DNA from: Psychrobacter sp. UBA3962
Lineage (GTDB): Bacteria; Pseudomonadota; Gammaproteobacteria; Pseudomonadales; Moraxellaceae
Direction of reading: 5' to 3'
Length of the DNA: 34,862 nucleotides
Assembly (NCBI RefSeq): GCF_002385225.1
Contig: NZ_DGDC01000027.1
Coordinates: forward strand, 1 to 34,862
The notes below the pieces were generated by a model. That model had not been told where the DNA came from. It made no database searches and saw only the letters and a program-made list of their open reading frames with translations. The translations under genes were made by a program, and so were the position numbers. Position 1 is the stretch's first letter. Every line of letters begins with the position of its first letter. Shown piece after piece: positions 14,628 through 23,207 of the stretch.

Positions 14628-16784
14628 ATGGACTTATTTATGCAAACCCCTTCGCAAGTTACAGAGATGGATCCAAATTTAAAGTTGGTCAATTTTAATC
14701 AAGTCAGTCCTGAGCAAATCAAAGCGCAGGTACAGAAAGCCATAGAAGCAGGCAATACTTTTCTAGATGGCCTAGATAACGAGACAGAGTCTCCTAAACA
14801 AGCACAGCAGGCCTTATCAGACATAATTGAGTTTGATCATATTGGACTGGGCTTAGATCGTAGCTGGGGTATTTTGTCTCATCTAAATAGCGTCATGAGT
14901 AATGATGCCATTCGCGAAGTTCACCATGAGATACTGCCCTTATTGTCAGCTTTTGGTACTCGTGTGGGTCAAAACAAACCGCTATATACCCGCTATCAAA
15001 CCATTAAAAATGACAGCGAATTCTTTGCTAGCTTAGAGCCTGCCCGCAAGCGAGCCATAGAACTTGCCATTCAAAGTTTTGAGCTGTCTGGGGTGGCGTT
15101 AGATGCTGACAAACAAAGCGACTATGCTGACATTCAAAGTCAGTTATCGACCTTATCCGCTAAGTTTTCGGACAATATTTTGGATGCCACTCAAGCCTAT
15201 GCCTTGCCTTTAAAAGAAGCACAGCTTGCTGGTATTACCGAAAGTGGGCTGGCCATGCTAAAAGCAGCTGCTGAGCAGTATATGGCTAAGCAGTCAGAAG
15301 CTGGGAAGCCGGTAGAAGATAAGCCTGACTATGTGGCCACGCTAGATATTCCCGTCTATTTGGCAGTGATGACCCATGCTGATGACCGCAATCTGCGTGA
15401 GACTTTGTATAAAGCCTATGTTACTCGTGCTTCAGAGCTTGATAATCATAAAAATAGCAAACAAGAGTCTTTAGATAACAGCCAAGTCATGGCTGACATT
15501 TTGGCCCTTCGAGCCAAAAAATCTGAGCTACTGGGCTTTAACAATTATGCCGAAGTATCTCTGTCTCGCAAGATGGCAGACAGTGTCGAACAAGTGGAAG
15601 GCTTTTTACGAGACTTAGCTAAAAAAGCCACTCCTGCCGCCAAGCGTGATCTGGAGCAGTTAAAAGCAGAAGCAAAAGCTCATGGTATTGATAATATTGA
15701 GCCTTGGGATACCGCTTATCTGGCAGAAAAAGTAAAACAAGCCCAGTTTAATTTATCGCAAGAAGAAATCCGCCCTTATTTCCCCCTGCCTAAAGTCATT
15801 GATGGACTATTTAGTATTGTGAACAAGCTGTTCGGCGTTCGTGCCGTCGAGCAGTCCGATAAAGTAGCTCTATGGCATGAAGATGTGCGTTTTTATCAGC
15901 TGTTTGATAAAGATGACAGTCTCATCGGTGGCTTCTACTTCGATTTATACGCCCGCACCGGTAAACGTGGCGGCGCTTGGATGAGCGGATTTCAAGCCCG
16001 TTATGAGTATGCAGGTGATTCAGATAAGGCCTATAGCCAGTTGCCTGTTTGCTTTATGGTCGGTAACTTCACGCCACCCACTGCCGATAAGCCAAGCTTA
16101 TTAACCCATGATGAAGTATTAACCTTATTCCATGAGTTTGGCCATGGTCTACACCATCTATTGACCGAAGTAAGCATTAGCGATGTGGCCGGCGTCAATG
16201 GCGTGGAGTGGGATGCGGTTGAACTGCCTAGCCAGTTCCTAGAAAACTGGGCTTGGGATTCAGAAGGTATTGCCCTAATTAGTGCTCATGTTGATAGCGG
16301 TGAGCCTTTACCTAAATCACAGCTTGAAGCACTGCTTGCGGCCAAGAACTTCCAAAGTGGGATGCAGACCTTGCGTCAAATTGAGTTCGCCTTATTTGAT
16401 TTATTACTGCATGCCAAATCCCCTGCCCCTGATTATCAAGGTATTTTGACCACCTTAGATAAAGTGCGTCAAGATGTGGCTGTCATGGAGACACCAGATT
16501 ACAACCGCTTTGCGAACGGCTTTAGCCATATCTTCGCAGGCGGGTATGCAGCCGGATATTACTCTTACAAGTGGGCAGAGTTGTTGTCTGCCGATGCCTT
16601 TAGTCGCTTTGAAGAAGAAGGCATATTTAATGCCGACACAGGCCAGGCTTTCCGTGACAATATCTTAGCTGTGGGAGGTAGCTTGCCCGCCAAGACCAAC
16701 TTTGAGAATTTCAGAGGCCGCGAAGCCAGTATTGAGGCCCTACTTCGCCATGGCGGTTTCGTTGAAAATGAGGAGGTGGCTTAA
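14628..16784 (+). CDS. prlC: Oligopeptidase A (M3 zinc metallopeptidase)
   Basis: Cytoplasmic M3-family peptidase (PrlC/OpdA) that degrades oligopeptides, including cleaved signal peptides and products of larger proteases. The 718-residue protein has the zinc site HEFGH at residues 502-506 (LFHEFGHGLHHLL), the third ligand region VEWDAVELPSQFLENW, and the C-terminal substrate-binding HIFAGGYAAGYYSYKW. Length is slightly above the roughly 680 usual, mostly from an N-terminal extension. The start is uncertain: ATG at 14628 and 14640 are both in frame and neither has a Shine-Dalgarno. A TATAAT at 14621-14626 would place the transcript start near 14633, favouring 14640. The next gene begins one base after its stop, implying coupled translation. 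Confidence 0.94.
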   Translation: MDLFMQTPSQVTEMDPNLKLVNFNQVSPEQIKAQVQKAIEAGNTFLDGLDNETESPKQAQQALSDIIEFDHIGLGLDRSWGILSHLNSVMSNDAIREVHHEILPLLSAFGTRVGQNKPLYTRYQTIKNDSEFFASLEPARKRAIELAIQSFELSGVALDADKQSDYADIQSQLSTLSAKFSDNILDATQAYALPLKEAQLAGITESGLAMLKAAAEQYMAKQSEAGKPVEDKPDYVATLDIPVYLAVMTHADDRNLRETLYKAYVTRASELDNHKNSKQESLDNSQVMADILALRAKKSELLGFNNYAEVSLSRKMADSVEQVEGFLRDLAKKATPAAKRDLEQLKAEAKAHGIDNIEPWDTAYLAEKVKQAQFNLSQEEIRPYFPLPKVIDGLFSIVNKLFGVRAVEQSDKVALWHEDVRFYQLFDKDDSLIGGFYFDLYARTGKRGGAWMSGFQARYEYAGDSDKAYSQLPVCFMVGNFTPPTADKPSLLTHDEVLTLFHEFGHGLHHLLTEVSISDVAGVNGVEWDAVELPSQFLENWAWDSEGIALISAHVDSGEPLPKSQLEALLAAKNFQSGMQTLRQIEFALFDLLLHAKSPAPDYQGILTTLDKVRQDVAVMETPDYNRFANGFSHIFAGGYAAGYYSYKWAELLSADAFSRFEEEGIFNADTGQAFRDNILAVGGSLPAKTNFENFRGREASIEALLRHGGFVENEEVA

Positions 16785-16785
16785 A

Positions 16786-17031
16786 ATGCGCTATCAATCT
16801 ACTCGACCAAAAAGACAGTTTTTAGCGGGCGTGAGTTGCCCAAAATGTCAGACCATGGATGCCGTGGTTCAGGTTCAAATATTTGAACCCGAAGCCGATG
16901 AATACATCGAATGTACTCAGTGTGGACACATCGAAAGACGGCCTGATCCTGAAGAGATCATAGAGAAAAATAACTTAGCCAATGATGCCATGTCCACCGG
17001 AACTTCAGGTACGGTTAAGTTTTTAGACTAG
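16786..17031 (+). CDS. YheV-like putative zinc ribbon protein (TIGR02443)
   Basis: An 81-residue protein with two CxxC knuckles, CPKC at residues 18-21 and CTQC at 43-46, followed by GHIERRPDPEE, matching the YheV/TIGR02443 putative metal-binding family. Function is not known. The start at ATG 16786 is set by the strong ribosome binding site GAGGAGGTGG ending seven bases upstream, inside the last codons of prlC; the gene starts one base after the prlC stop. A longer frame running back into prlC is therefore unlikely to be used. A strong terminator follows, so prlC and this gene form a two-gene operon. Confidence 0.85.
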   Translation: MRYQSTRPKRQFLAGVSCPKCQTMDAVVQVQIFEPEADEYIECTQCGHIERRPDPEEIIEKNNLANDAMSTGTSGTVKFLD

Positions 17032-17047
17032 ATTAAATATTAGCCAT

Positions 17048-17086
17048 AAAAAATCCAGATACTAACTTTAGTATCTGGATTTTTTT
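17048..17086. terminator. Bidirectional terminator between YheV-like gene and ettA
   Basis: TCCAGATACTAA (17054-17065) pairs perfectly with TTAGTATCTGGA (17068-17079), with A and T runs outside. It serves the prlC operon on the plus strand and ettA on the minus strand. Confidence 0.9.
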
Positions 17087-17150
17087 ATTGTTAATTATAA
17101 AGGACTCAAGCAAAGGCTTAATCAAGCTTTAGGTTTTTCAGACCTTAAAA

Positions 17151-18812
17151 TTAGCTTGTGATTTTTTTGTACTTCATGCGTTTAGGTCCCGCATCGTCAC
17201 CCAAAGTTTTCTTACGATAAGCTTCGTACTCTGAGTAGTTACCGTCATACCATACTGGGCCTTCTGGCTCGAATGCAAGGATGTGCGTAGCAATACGGTC
17301 AAGGAACCAGCGGTCGTGCGATACAACCAATACTGAGCCTGGGAACACCTGAATTGCATCTTCAAGTGCACGTAGAGTTTCTACGTCTAGGTCGTTTGAT
17401 GGCTCATCCAGTAAGATAACGTTGGCGCCCTGTTTTAGCGTTTTTGCTAACTGCAGACGGTTACGCTCACCACCCGATAGATTACCTACCAGCTTTTGCT
17501 GATCTTGGCCTTTAAAGTTAAAGCGGCCAATGTAAGCGCGGCTTGGCGTTTCATAATCACCCACTTTAATGATATCCAGACCATCAGAAACTTCTTCCCA
17601 AACAGTCTTGCTATCATCTAGATTATCACGCACCTGACCGACATAAGCGACTTTTACACTCTCACCGAGCTCTACTGTGCCTGTGTCTGGTTTATCGAGG
17701 CCCGTCATCATGTTAAACAGTGTGGTTTTACCCGCACCGTTAGGACCAATGATACCTACAATAGCCCCTGGTGGAACGTTAAAGCTAAGGTTTTCGTACA
17801 ATAGACGGTCACCAAAGGATTTTGAGATATTGTTTACCTCAATCACTTTGTTACCTAAGCGAGGACCAGGCGGAATATAGATTTCTGAAGTTTCGTTACG
17901 TTGCTGGAATTCTTTTGAGTTAAGCTCTTCAAAGCGCTGAATACGAGACTTAGACTTAGCCTGCTGACCTTTTTGATTTTTACGTACCCACTCAAGCTCT
18001 TTTTTAAGCGCTTTAGCAAATGACTCTTCTTGCTTCTGCTGCTCTTCAAGACGTTTATTCTTCTGCTCTAGCCACTCAGTGTAGTTACCTTCATAAGGGT
18101 AGCCATAACCGCGGTCAAGCTCCAGAATCCACTCAGCCACGTTATCAAGGAAGTATCTATCGTGAGTAATGGCAACGATAGTACCGCTAAAGTTCTTCAA
18201 GAACTGCTCTAGCCACGCTACAGACTCAGCGTCCAAGTGGTTAGTAGGTTCGTCAAGAAGTAGCATGTCAGGACGTGATAACAATAGGCGACAAAGTGCC
18301 ACACGACGCTTCTCACCCCCTGATAGTTTGCTGACATCAGCATCCCAAGGTGGCAGACGTAGCGCATCCGCCGCTTTTTCAAGCTGGGTATTTAAGTTAT
18401 GCGCATCCCAAGCTTGGATGATGTCTTCCATCTTACCTTGCTCTTCAGCCAACTTATCAAAGTCAGCATCAGGAGCGGCATATTCAGCATAGATTTCATC
18501 AAGACGCGCTAGCGCATCTAGGGCTTCACGCATACCGTCTTCAACGTTGCCACGCACATCTTTGCTGTTGTCCAGCTGCGGCTCTTGTGGCAGATACCCA
18601 ATCTTAATACCTGGCTGCGCACGTGCTTCACCACTATACTCAGTATCCACGCCCGCCATAATACGTAATAAGGTCGATTTACCCGCTCCGTTAATCCCTA
18701 AAACCCCGATTTTAGCGCCAGGGAAAAAAGACAAGCTAATGTCTTTTAAGATTTCACGCTTAGGCGGAATAATCTTTGAAACCTTGTTCATGGTATAAAT
18801 ATATTGTGCCAT
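17151..18812 (-). CDS. ettA: Energy-dependent translational throttle protein EttA (ABC-F)
   Basis: EttA is a soluble ABC-F ATPase that binds the ribosomal E site and gates entry into elongation according to the ATP/ADP ratio. The 553-residue product has two ATP-binding domains: Walker A GINGAGKST (residues 39-47), signature LSGGEKRR and Walker B LLLDEPTNHLDAES in the first, and GPNGAGKTT, LSGGERNR and VILLDEPSNDLDVETL in the second. A charged linker (roughly 240-310, EQQKQEESFAKALKKELEW) lies between them, and an EttA-type arm insertion is present in domain one. There are no membrane segments. TGGAG precedes the ATG. Length matches the E. coli protein. It is monocistronic here, close to the Balon gene but on a separate transcript. 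Confidence 0.95.
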   Translation of the reverse strand: MAQYIYTMNKVSKIIPPKREILKDISLSFFPGAKIGVLGINGAGKSTLLRIMAGVDTEYSGEARAQPGIKIGYLPQEPQLDNSKDVRGNVEDGMREALDALARLDEIYAEYAAPDADFDKLAEEQGKMEDIIQAWDAHNLNTQLEKAADALRLPPWDADVSKLSGGEKRRVALCRLLLSRPDMLLLDEPTNHLDAESVAWLEQFLKNFSGTIVAITHDRYFLDNVAEWILELDRGYGYPYEGNYTEWLEQKNKRLEEQQKQEESFAKALKKELEWVRKNQKGQQAKSKSRIQRFEELNSKEFQQRNETSEIYIPPGPRLGNKVIEVNNISKSFGDRLLYENLSFNVPPGAIVGIIGPNGAGKTTLFNMMTGLDKPDTGTVELGESVKVAYVGQVRDNLDDSKTVWEEVSDGLDIIKVGDYETPSRAYIGRFNFKGQDQQKLVGNLSGGERNRLQLAKTLKQGANVILLDEPSNDLDVETLRALEDAIQVFPGSVLVVSHDRWFLDRIATHILAFEPEGPVWYDGNYSEYEAYRKKTLGDDAGPKRMKYKKITS

Positions 18813-19187
18813 TAAGACTCCATTATCATTGTTAGGCCTTATAAAAAAGCAATTAAAAAAACTATTAAAAATAGAATATAGAATTACCTAGCATTATCGC
18901 ATATTGGCCTACAGTTATCATCTTATGTTGTGATTTTACTGCTATTAAGTAGCTTATTGAGGGTTATCATTCACTTAACGCTATAAGCCGACTCTGGTTT
19001 ACGTTAGCGTCCAAAAGTTATAACAATATACTGCATGATTTTCAGTGGTTTATGCTAAAGTGATTATTACCTATATACCTATTAGAAAACGGCTAACTCA
19101 CTACTCTTTATGTGTTAAAAACATACAAAAACAATTAACCCTATAAAGACTATGAGTAAGCCGACTTAATTCATTAAGGAGTCATTT
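18813..19187. other. Divergent intergenic region, ettA / GNAT gene
   Basis: These 375 AT-rich bases hold the upstream regions of two divergent genes. TATACT at 19027-19032 could be a -10 for the plus-strand gene, with no good -35. No hairpin with a T tract, no RNA gene and no convincing small ORF is seen. Confidence 0.35.
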
Positions 19188-19469
19188 ATGAAACAACCTA
19201 TTAATATCACTCATAATACTAATAAAAACTGCTTTGAAGCTACAATTGAGGGTTCTACTGGTTTTATTAGTTATCAAGATCAAGGTGATAGCCTCGTTTA
19301 TGATCACACCGTTGTTCCTACGGAGCTTGGCGGTAAAGGAGTGGGGTCAGCATTGGTTAAGCATGCGCTAGATTATGCCCGTAGTGAAAACAAAAAGGTG
19401 GTCCCACAATGCTCCTTTGTGGCCTCCTACATTGATAAGCATGAAGAATATAAAGACCTATTAAAATAA
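19188..19469 (+). CDS. GNAT family N-acetyltransferase, YjdJ-like
   Basis: A 93-residue minimal GNAT domain of the short (Acetyltransf_CG/YjdJ) type. It has the beta strand FISYQDQGDSLVYDHTVVP, the acetyl-CoA pyrophosphate loop LGGKGVGSALV (residues about 48-58) and the C-terminal VVPQCSFVASYIDKHEEY, whose cysteine is typical of this subfamily. The acceptor substrate is not known for the group. Strong ribosome binding site TAAGGAGT before ATG. It is followed, after 154 bases, by the carbinolamine dehydratase gene; the gap contains TATAAT at 19545-19550, so the two are probably separate units. Confidence 0.85.
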   Translation: MKQPINITHNTNKNCFEATIEGSTGFISYQDQGDSLVYDHTVVPTELGGKGVGSALVKHALDYARSENKKVVPQCSFVASYIDKHEEYKDLLK

Positions 19470-19623
19470 GCTTATTAAATTAAAAGAGCTGATAAAAAGT
19501 TTAAGTAATGACAAATACTTAGACCTCACAATCTGCATAAAATATATAATATACTAGAGACTGTTTTAGCAGTGCTCTGCTATATGATTCTAACCATATT
19601 TTTGACTTATTTAGGAGGGCTTT

Positions 19624-19917
19624 ATGAGCCATCTCACCGACGCTCAAGTAGAGTTACAGTTGCAGAGTTTAGAAGGCTGGCGCAAAGAAGGTAATGCTAT
19701 TATTAAGACCTTTATTTTCCATGACTTTGTAGAAGCGATGAGCTTTATGGTTCAGGCTGCTTTTCGAGCCCAAGAACTAGAGCACCATCCAGAGTGGACC
19801 AACATTTATAATGAAGTTCACGTGCGCCTAACGACCAATGACTTAAATGGCATCTCAAGCCATGATATTCGTTTGGCTAAGCGCATGGAAGAGATCTTAC
19901 AACAGAAGACTTTTTAA
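19624..19917 (+). CDS. Pterin-4-alpha-carbinolamine dehydratase
   Basis: This 97-residue enzyme dehydrates 4a-hydroxytetrahydrobiopterin, regenerating the pterin cofactor of phenylalanine hydroxylase; some bacterial versions act in other pterin pathways. The active-site run ELEHHPEW lies at residues 51-58 and the closing signature THDxxGIS-like stretch is LTTNDLNGISSHDIRLAKRM. The length is normal. The ATG follows TTTAGGAGGGCTTT, a very strong ribosome binding site. Phenylalanine hydroxylase is not in this window, so its partner cannot be checked. A TATAAT at 19545-19550 about 75 bases upstream is a candidate -10. Often called phhB when next to phhA; I leave the symbol out for lack of that context. 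Confidence 0.92.
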   Translation: MSHLTDAQVELQLQSLEGWRKEGNAIIKTFIFHDFVEAMSFMVQAAFRAQELEHHPEWTNIYNEVHVRLTTNDLNGISSHDIRLAKRMEEILQQKTF

Positions 19918-20060
19918 GCTATAGCACTGAGCTGATCGAAATCTGCTACTCACCTTTAAAGTGGCTTTTAGCTTAGCTCATGGCTTAATTTAGCTTGGTT
20001 CATGGCTTAACTTAAAAAGGCAACCTAGCTCGTCAGCTCACATCCCACTAAATAAGCAAA

Positions 20061-20092
20061 TAGGCAGCTTTCACTACCACGATAGCTGCCTA
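20061..20092 (+). terminator. Hairpin after the dehydratase gene
   Basis: TAGGCAGCT (20061-20069) pairs perfectly with AGCTGCCTA (20084-20092) around a 14-base loop, followed by the imperfect T-rich TCTTATTGTTG. It lies about 145 bases after the stop, so it may be a weaker terminator. Confidence 0.5.
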
Positions 20093-20186
20093 TCTTATTG
20101 TTGGGATTATTAGTCATTAAATGCATTACCCTTAAGGCAACACAATTCAATTCATTTTATTTAGACAATCAGTAGGTTAACAATAC

Positions 20187-20894
20187 GTGGCAAATTTTAG
20201 AACCCACCTCACTGGCGGCTTTGCAGTCAGTGGGATTTTGGGCTTAGTGACCTATAAAGCAGGTTTGGTAAACGCAAACGAGTTTTTACTATGTGTCTTA
20301 GCCGGCACCGTTGGTGGCTTGCTTCCTGACATTGACTCAGATAATTCTATCCCCATAAAAATGGGGTTTGACTTAGCCTCATTGGCTACAGGGTTTGCGT
20401 TAATTATCCATTGGCGCAGCGAGTTGTCGCTGCTGTCTATGATACTGCTTTGGGTAGTGGGTTATTTGATAATGCGCTACGTGGTTTTTTCGATCTTTAC
20501 CAAGCTCACAGTACACCGCGGCATTATTCATTCTGTACCTTATATGTTGGTATTGGCACTGAGTCTTACCTGTGTTAACTACTATCTTTTAGATACCTCG
20601 TCGATAGTAAGCTGGTTTTATGGGGCATTCTTATTTATAGGCTCAATGATTCACCTAGGATTGGATGAAGCTTATAGTGTCGACTTACTTAATCGCCGTT
20701 TGAAACGCTCTTCAGGAACAGCGATGAAGTTTTATAAAGACTCGCAGCGCTACTACTACCTTGGTCTGTATGCCATCTTACTGATGTTTATTTTTATTGC
20801 ACCCCCTTTTGACCCCTTCTTTCGTAAGATTAATGACCCCATTACTTGGTGGTTAATTAAGGACTCCTTACTACCCGAGGTACTAATGCGCTAG
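20187..20894 (+). CDS. YdjM-like membrane metal-dependent hydrolase (DUF457)
   Basis: A 235-residue inner-membrane protein of the YdjM/DUF457 family. It begins with GTG (reading MANFRTHLTGGFAVSG), where the early His is conserved. Possible metal ligands follow the family pattern: LLPDIDSD in a loop after the second segment, HRGIIHS in the middle and HLGLDE later. About five or six hydrophobic segments are visible. E. coli YdjM is LexA-regulated, but no SOS box is seen here. Substrate unknown. It is convergent with the DUF4105 gene with only 26 bases between stops, in which TGATGC and GCATCA (20914-20931) form a small hairpin without a T tract. Confidence 0.8.
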   Translation: MANFRTHLTGGFAVSGILGLVTYKAGLVNANEFLLCVLAGTVGGLLPDIDSDNSIPIKMGFDLASLATGFALIIHWRSELSLLSMILLWVVGYLIMRYVVFSIFTKLTVHRGIIHSVPYMLVLALSLTCVNYYLLDTSSIVSWFYGAFLFIGSMIHLGLDEAYSVDLLNRRLKRSSGTAMKFYKDSQRYYYLGLYAILLMFIFIAPPFDPFFRKINDPITWWLIKDSLLPEVLMR

Positions 20895-20920
20895 GCTCAA
20901 GCTAAATTTAAGCTGATGCA

Positions 20921-22132
20921 CTAAGGCATCAACTTAGGCTGGGGCAGTCCTTGACGCACTTTTTCTGGATAGGCGTCTAGATCTTGGTTGTCCTCAAAGC
21001 TAAAGTTAGCCACTTTAGGGTTAATATGCGCATTGATATACCACTGCTCCTTATCCCATTGATGATCTTTTCCATCGAGCTGTTCAGGAAGCAGTCCTTG
21101 ATCATATAAATAGTTTGGCACATAGCCTGACATCAAGATTCGATAATCCCAAGGAAAGTCCGTCGCATCAATGGCACGGGCCATATCAAAAATAACCGTA
21201 GTACAGTTTCTGATTAAAGTGTTATACCACTTAGGCGCTTGTTGCAGCTGTTTTGCTTGCTCTAAATAAGCCCTAAACAGTTGCTGCACTTGTGCCTGAC
21301 TTAAGCCTTGGATAGGAAACATATAGACTTGCTCACCGCGTACATTACTGCGAGTGTAGACAATGTCTCTTTCTTCTGAGGCAACAACCGCCATCTCAAA
21401 TTGCTTTACAAAGCCCCCAAAAGCGGAAAAAGACTCATCTTCTTCTTTGCGTATCTCAATTGAAAAACTCAACGGCCGCTCATCTTCAAATCGAAAGCTT
21501 AATAAGGTATGTCCAATCTGCTCTCCCATCCAATAAGAGTTAATGATATCTACACCGCTAAGCTTACTAAGATCAACTGTTCGTTCGCTCCAGCGCTCAT
21601 TCACTACCACATCTTGGCCGCCTTTTTCTACCGCTTTGTAGTAGTAAGGCTGTGTTGGCTGCACCAGCTTCTCGGCCCCAGGTGCTCGCTCCCAGTCAAA
21701 GTCTCGTACGTTGTGCAAGGTAATTAAATTAGGATTACTCTGGCTTTGGCTAAACTGTAAGACTTGGCTGACTTCCGGCATCCAGGGTCGGTCTTGTTTG
21801 GGGGGTAACCAGGCAAACCAAATGGCCAATAACGCTGCTAACGAGACAAATCCTGCCAGCCATCTTTGCCAATATAAGTTTTGAGTTAAGCTGGCTCTTA
21901 AAGTGATAAGGCCAAGGGCTGCAATGAGGACTAAGGTTATGCCACGTAAAATTGGATAATCTGCTAAATGCACCCAAAATATAAGCCCTGCCCATAAAGA
22001 CGCTATTAATAGAATTAAGGAAAATAAAATCTTAGCCGTGATAGCCACAGCTTTTTTTGCTGCACCAGGCGAGGCTGTACTAGAAGAAGGTAAGGTATTG
22101 TTTTTATTACTAAGTGTGCTGTTATTTGACAT
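20921..22132 (-). CDS. DUF4105 domain membrane protein
   Basis: A 403-residue protein with three N-terminal hydrophobic segments (about residues 30-53, 60-78 and 91-110) followed by a DUF4105 domain, likely exposed to the periplasm. DUF4105 is a predicted papain-like (NlpC/P60-related) fold; key positions are visible as GEQIGHTLLSFRF (His) and LIRNCTTVIFDMARA (Cys in the NCTT motif). Its job may be peptidase, amidase or lipid-linked, none proven. The ATG at 22132 has no strong Shine-Dalgarno. The first 30 residues are Ser/Asn/Thr-rich and probably cytoplasmic. It is divergent from corC. Confidence 0.8.
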   Translation of the reverse strand: MSNNSTLSNKNNTLPSSSTASPGAAKKAVAITAKILFSLILLIASLWAGLIFWVHLADYPILRGITLVLIAALGLITLRASLTQNLYWQRWLAGFVSLAALLAIWFAWLPPKQDRPWMPEVSQVLQFSQSQSNPNLITLHNVRDFDWERAPGAEKLVQPTQPYYYKAVEKGGQDVVVNERWSERTVDLSKLSGVDIINSYWMGEQIGHTLLSFRFEDERPLSFSIEIRKEEDESFSAFGGFVKQFEMAVVASEERDIVYTRSNVRGEQVYMFPIQGLSQAQVQQLFRAYLEQAKQLQQAPKWYNTLIRNCTTVIFDMARAIDATDFPWDYRILMSGYVPNYLYDQGLLPEQLDGKDHQWDKEQWYINAHINPKVANFSFEDNQDLDAYPEKVRQGLPQPKLMP

Positions 22133-22316
22133 AAGTATGGTTGCCCCAAAAGCTTTATTGGGGTAAGTGTATTTTAGTCGATATAACTTAGCAAATTATG
22201 CAACACAGGGACAATACAAAATAGGCATTAAAATATTGGGGTTTGGCGTTGAATATAAATCTTCCTTGGGATAAAGTGAGAGCAACTAAATAACCATACG
22301 AGGTGATACTCCCCCC

Positions 22317-23207
22317 ATGTCTGATGACAATTCTGGCACAGCCAGCTGGTCGATGCGAGGCCTAAAGCGCTGGTTAAACACTGCCCCTGAAACTCGTGAT
22401 GAGTTGATAAAACTGGTACAAGATTCGCATCAGTTTTTAGAGCCTGATACCGTAGATATGCTTGAAGGTGTGCTGGATTTGCCTGCTACTCAAGTTCGTG
22501 AAATTATGACCCCACGGCCACAAGTGGAAGGGGTCCGTGAACATGACACGTTAGGCGATATCATGGATATGATTATGGAAACCAATCATTCCCGTTATCC
22601 AGTATTTGACAGCCAGGACGATGACGCTGTCATCGGCATCTTATTGGCAAAAGACTTAATCCCGTTATTGGTTAATACCATTCGCCAAGAAGAAGGGGTT
22701 GATACTTCTTTTCGCTTAAAGTCATTGGTACGTCAACCCCTATATATCAGTGAAACGGCACGCTCAGACACCTTATTACGCTCCTTACAGCGGACCCAAG
22801 TACATATGGCCGTGGTGGTAGATGAGTTCGGTAACATGGTGGGTGTGGTCACTATGGAAGATTTACTGGAAGAAATTGTTGGTGATATTGTCGATGAACA
22901 TGACGATTTCGACGAAGACAGTGATATTAACAATATCATTCTGCATCCAGAAAAACCCAATACTTGGATTGTACAAGCCTCTACTTTAATTGAAGACTGT
23001 AATGAGGAGCTACACACCAATTTTGATGATACCGATGTCGATACTATGGGCGGCCTAGTCATGCAGGAGCTTGGTTATGTGGGCGACCTAAAAGGCGAAC
23101 AGGTGGTTACTCAAGGCTGGAATATTTCAATCCTTGATGTTGAAGGTCGATTTATTAAACTGCTTGAATTAACTCCTGTGGCTGAAGATTTATACAATGA
23201 GGACTAA
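22317..23207 (+). CDS. corC: CorC/YbeX family CBS-domain protein
   Basis: A 296-residue soluble protein with two CBS domains (about residues 65-190; MTPRPQVEGV starts the first, VVVDEFGNMVGVVTMEDLLEEIVGDI ends the second) and a C-terminal CorC_HlyC domain (about 205-290, ending FIKLLELTP). Members bind adenine nucleotides and are linked to magnesium or cobalt efflux; E. coli YbeX has also been tied to ribosome metabolism. The ATG lies about 12 bases after CGAGGTG, a slightly long spacing. It overlaps the next gene by 11 bases. In enterobacteria the gene sits before lnt; here a patatin-like lipoprotein gene takes that place. Confidence 0.9.
   Translation: MSDDNSGTASWSMRGLKRWLNTAPETRDELIKLVQDSHQFLEPDTVDMLEGVLDLPATQVREIMTPRPQVEGVREHDTLGDIMDMIMETNHSRYPVFDSQDDDAVIGILLAKDLIPLLVNTIRQEEGVDTSFRLKSLVRQPLYISETARSDTLLRSLQRTQVHMAVVVDEFGNMVGVVTMEDLLEEIVGDIVDEHDDFDEDSDINNIILHPEKPNTWIVQASTLIEDCNEELHTNFDDTDVDTMGGLVMQELGYVGDLKGEQVVTQGWNISILDVEGRFIKLLELTPVAEDLYNED

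Noticed and set aside
16702..16785. Upstream extension of the YheV-like frame into prlC.
   Set aside because: It lies in another frame of a well-conserved part of prlC, and the strong GAGGAGGTGG site points to ATG 16786.
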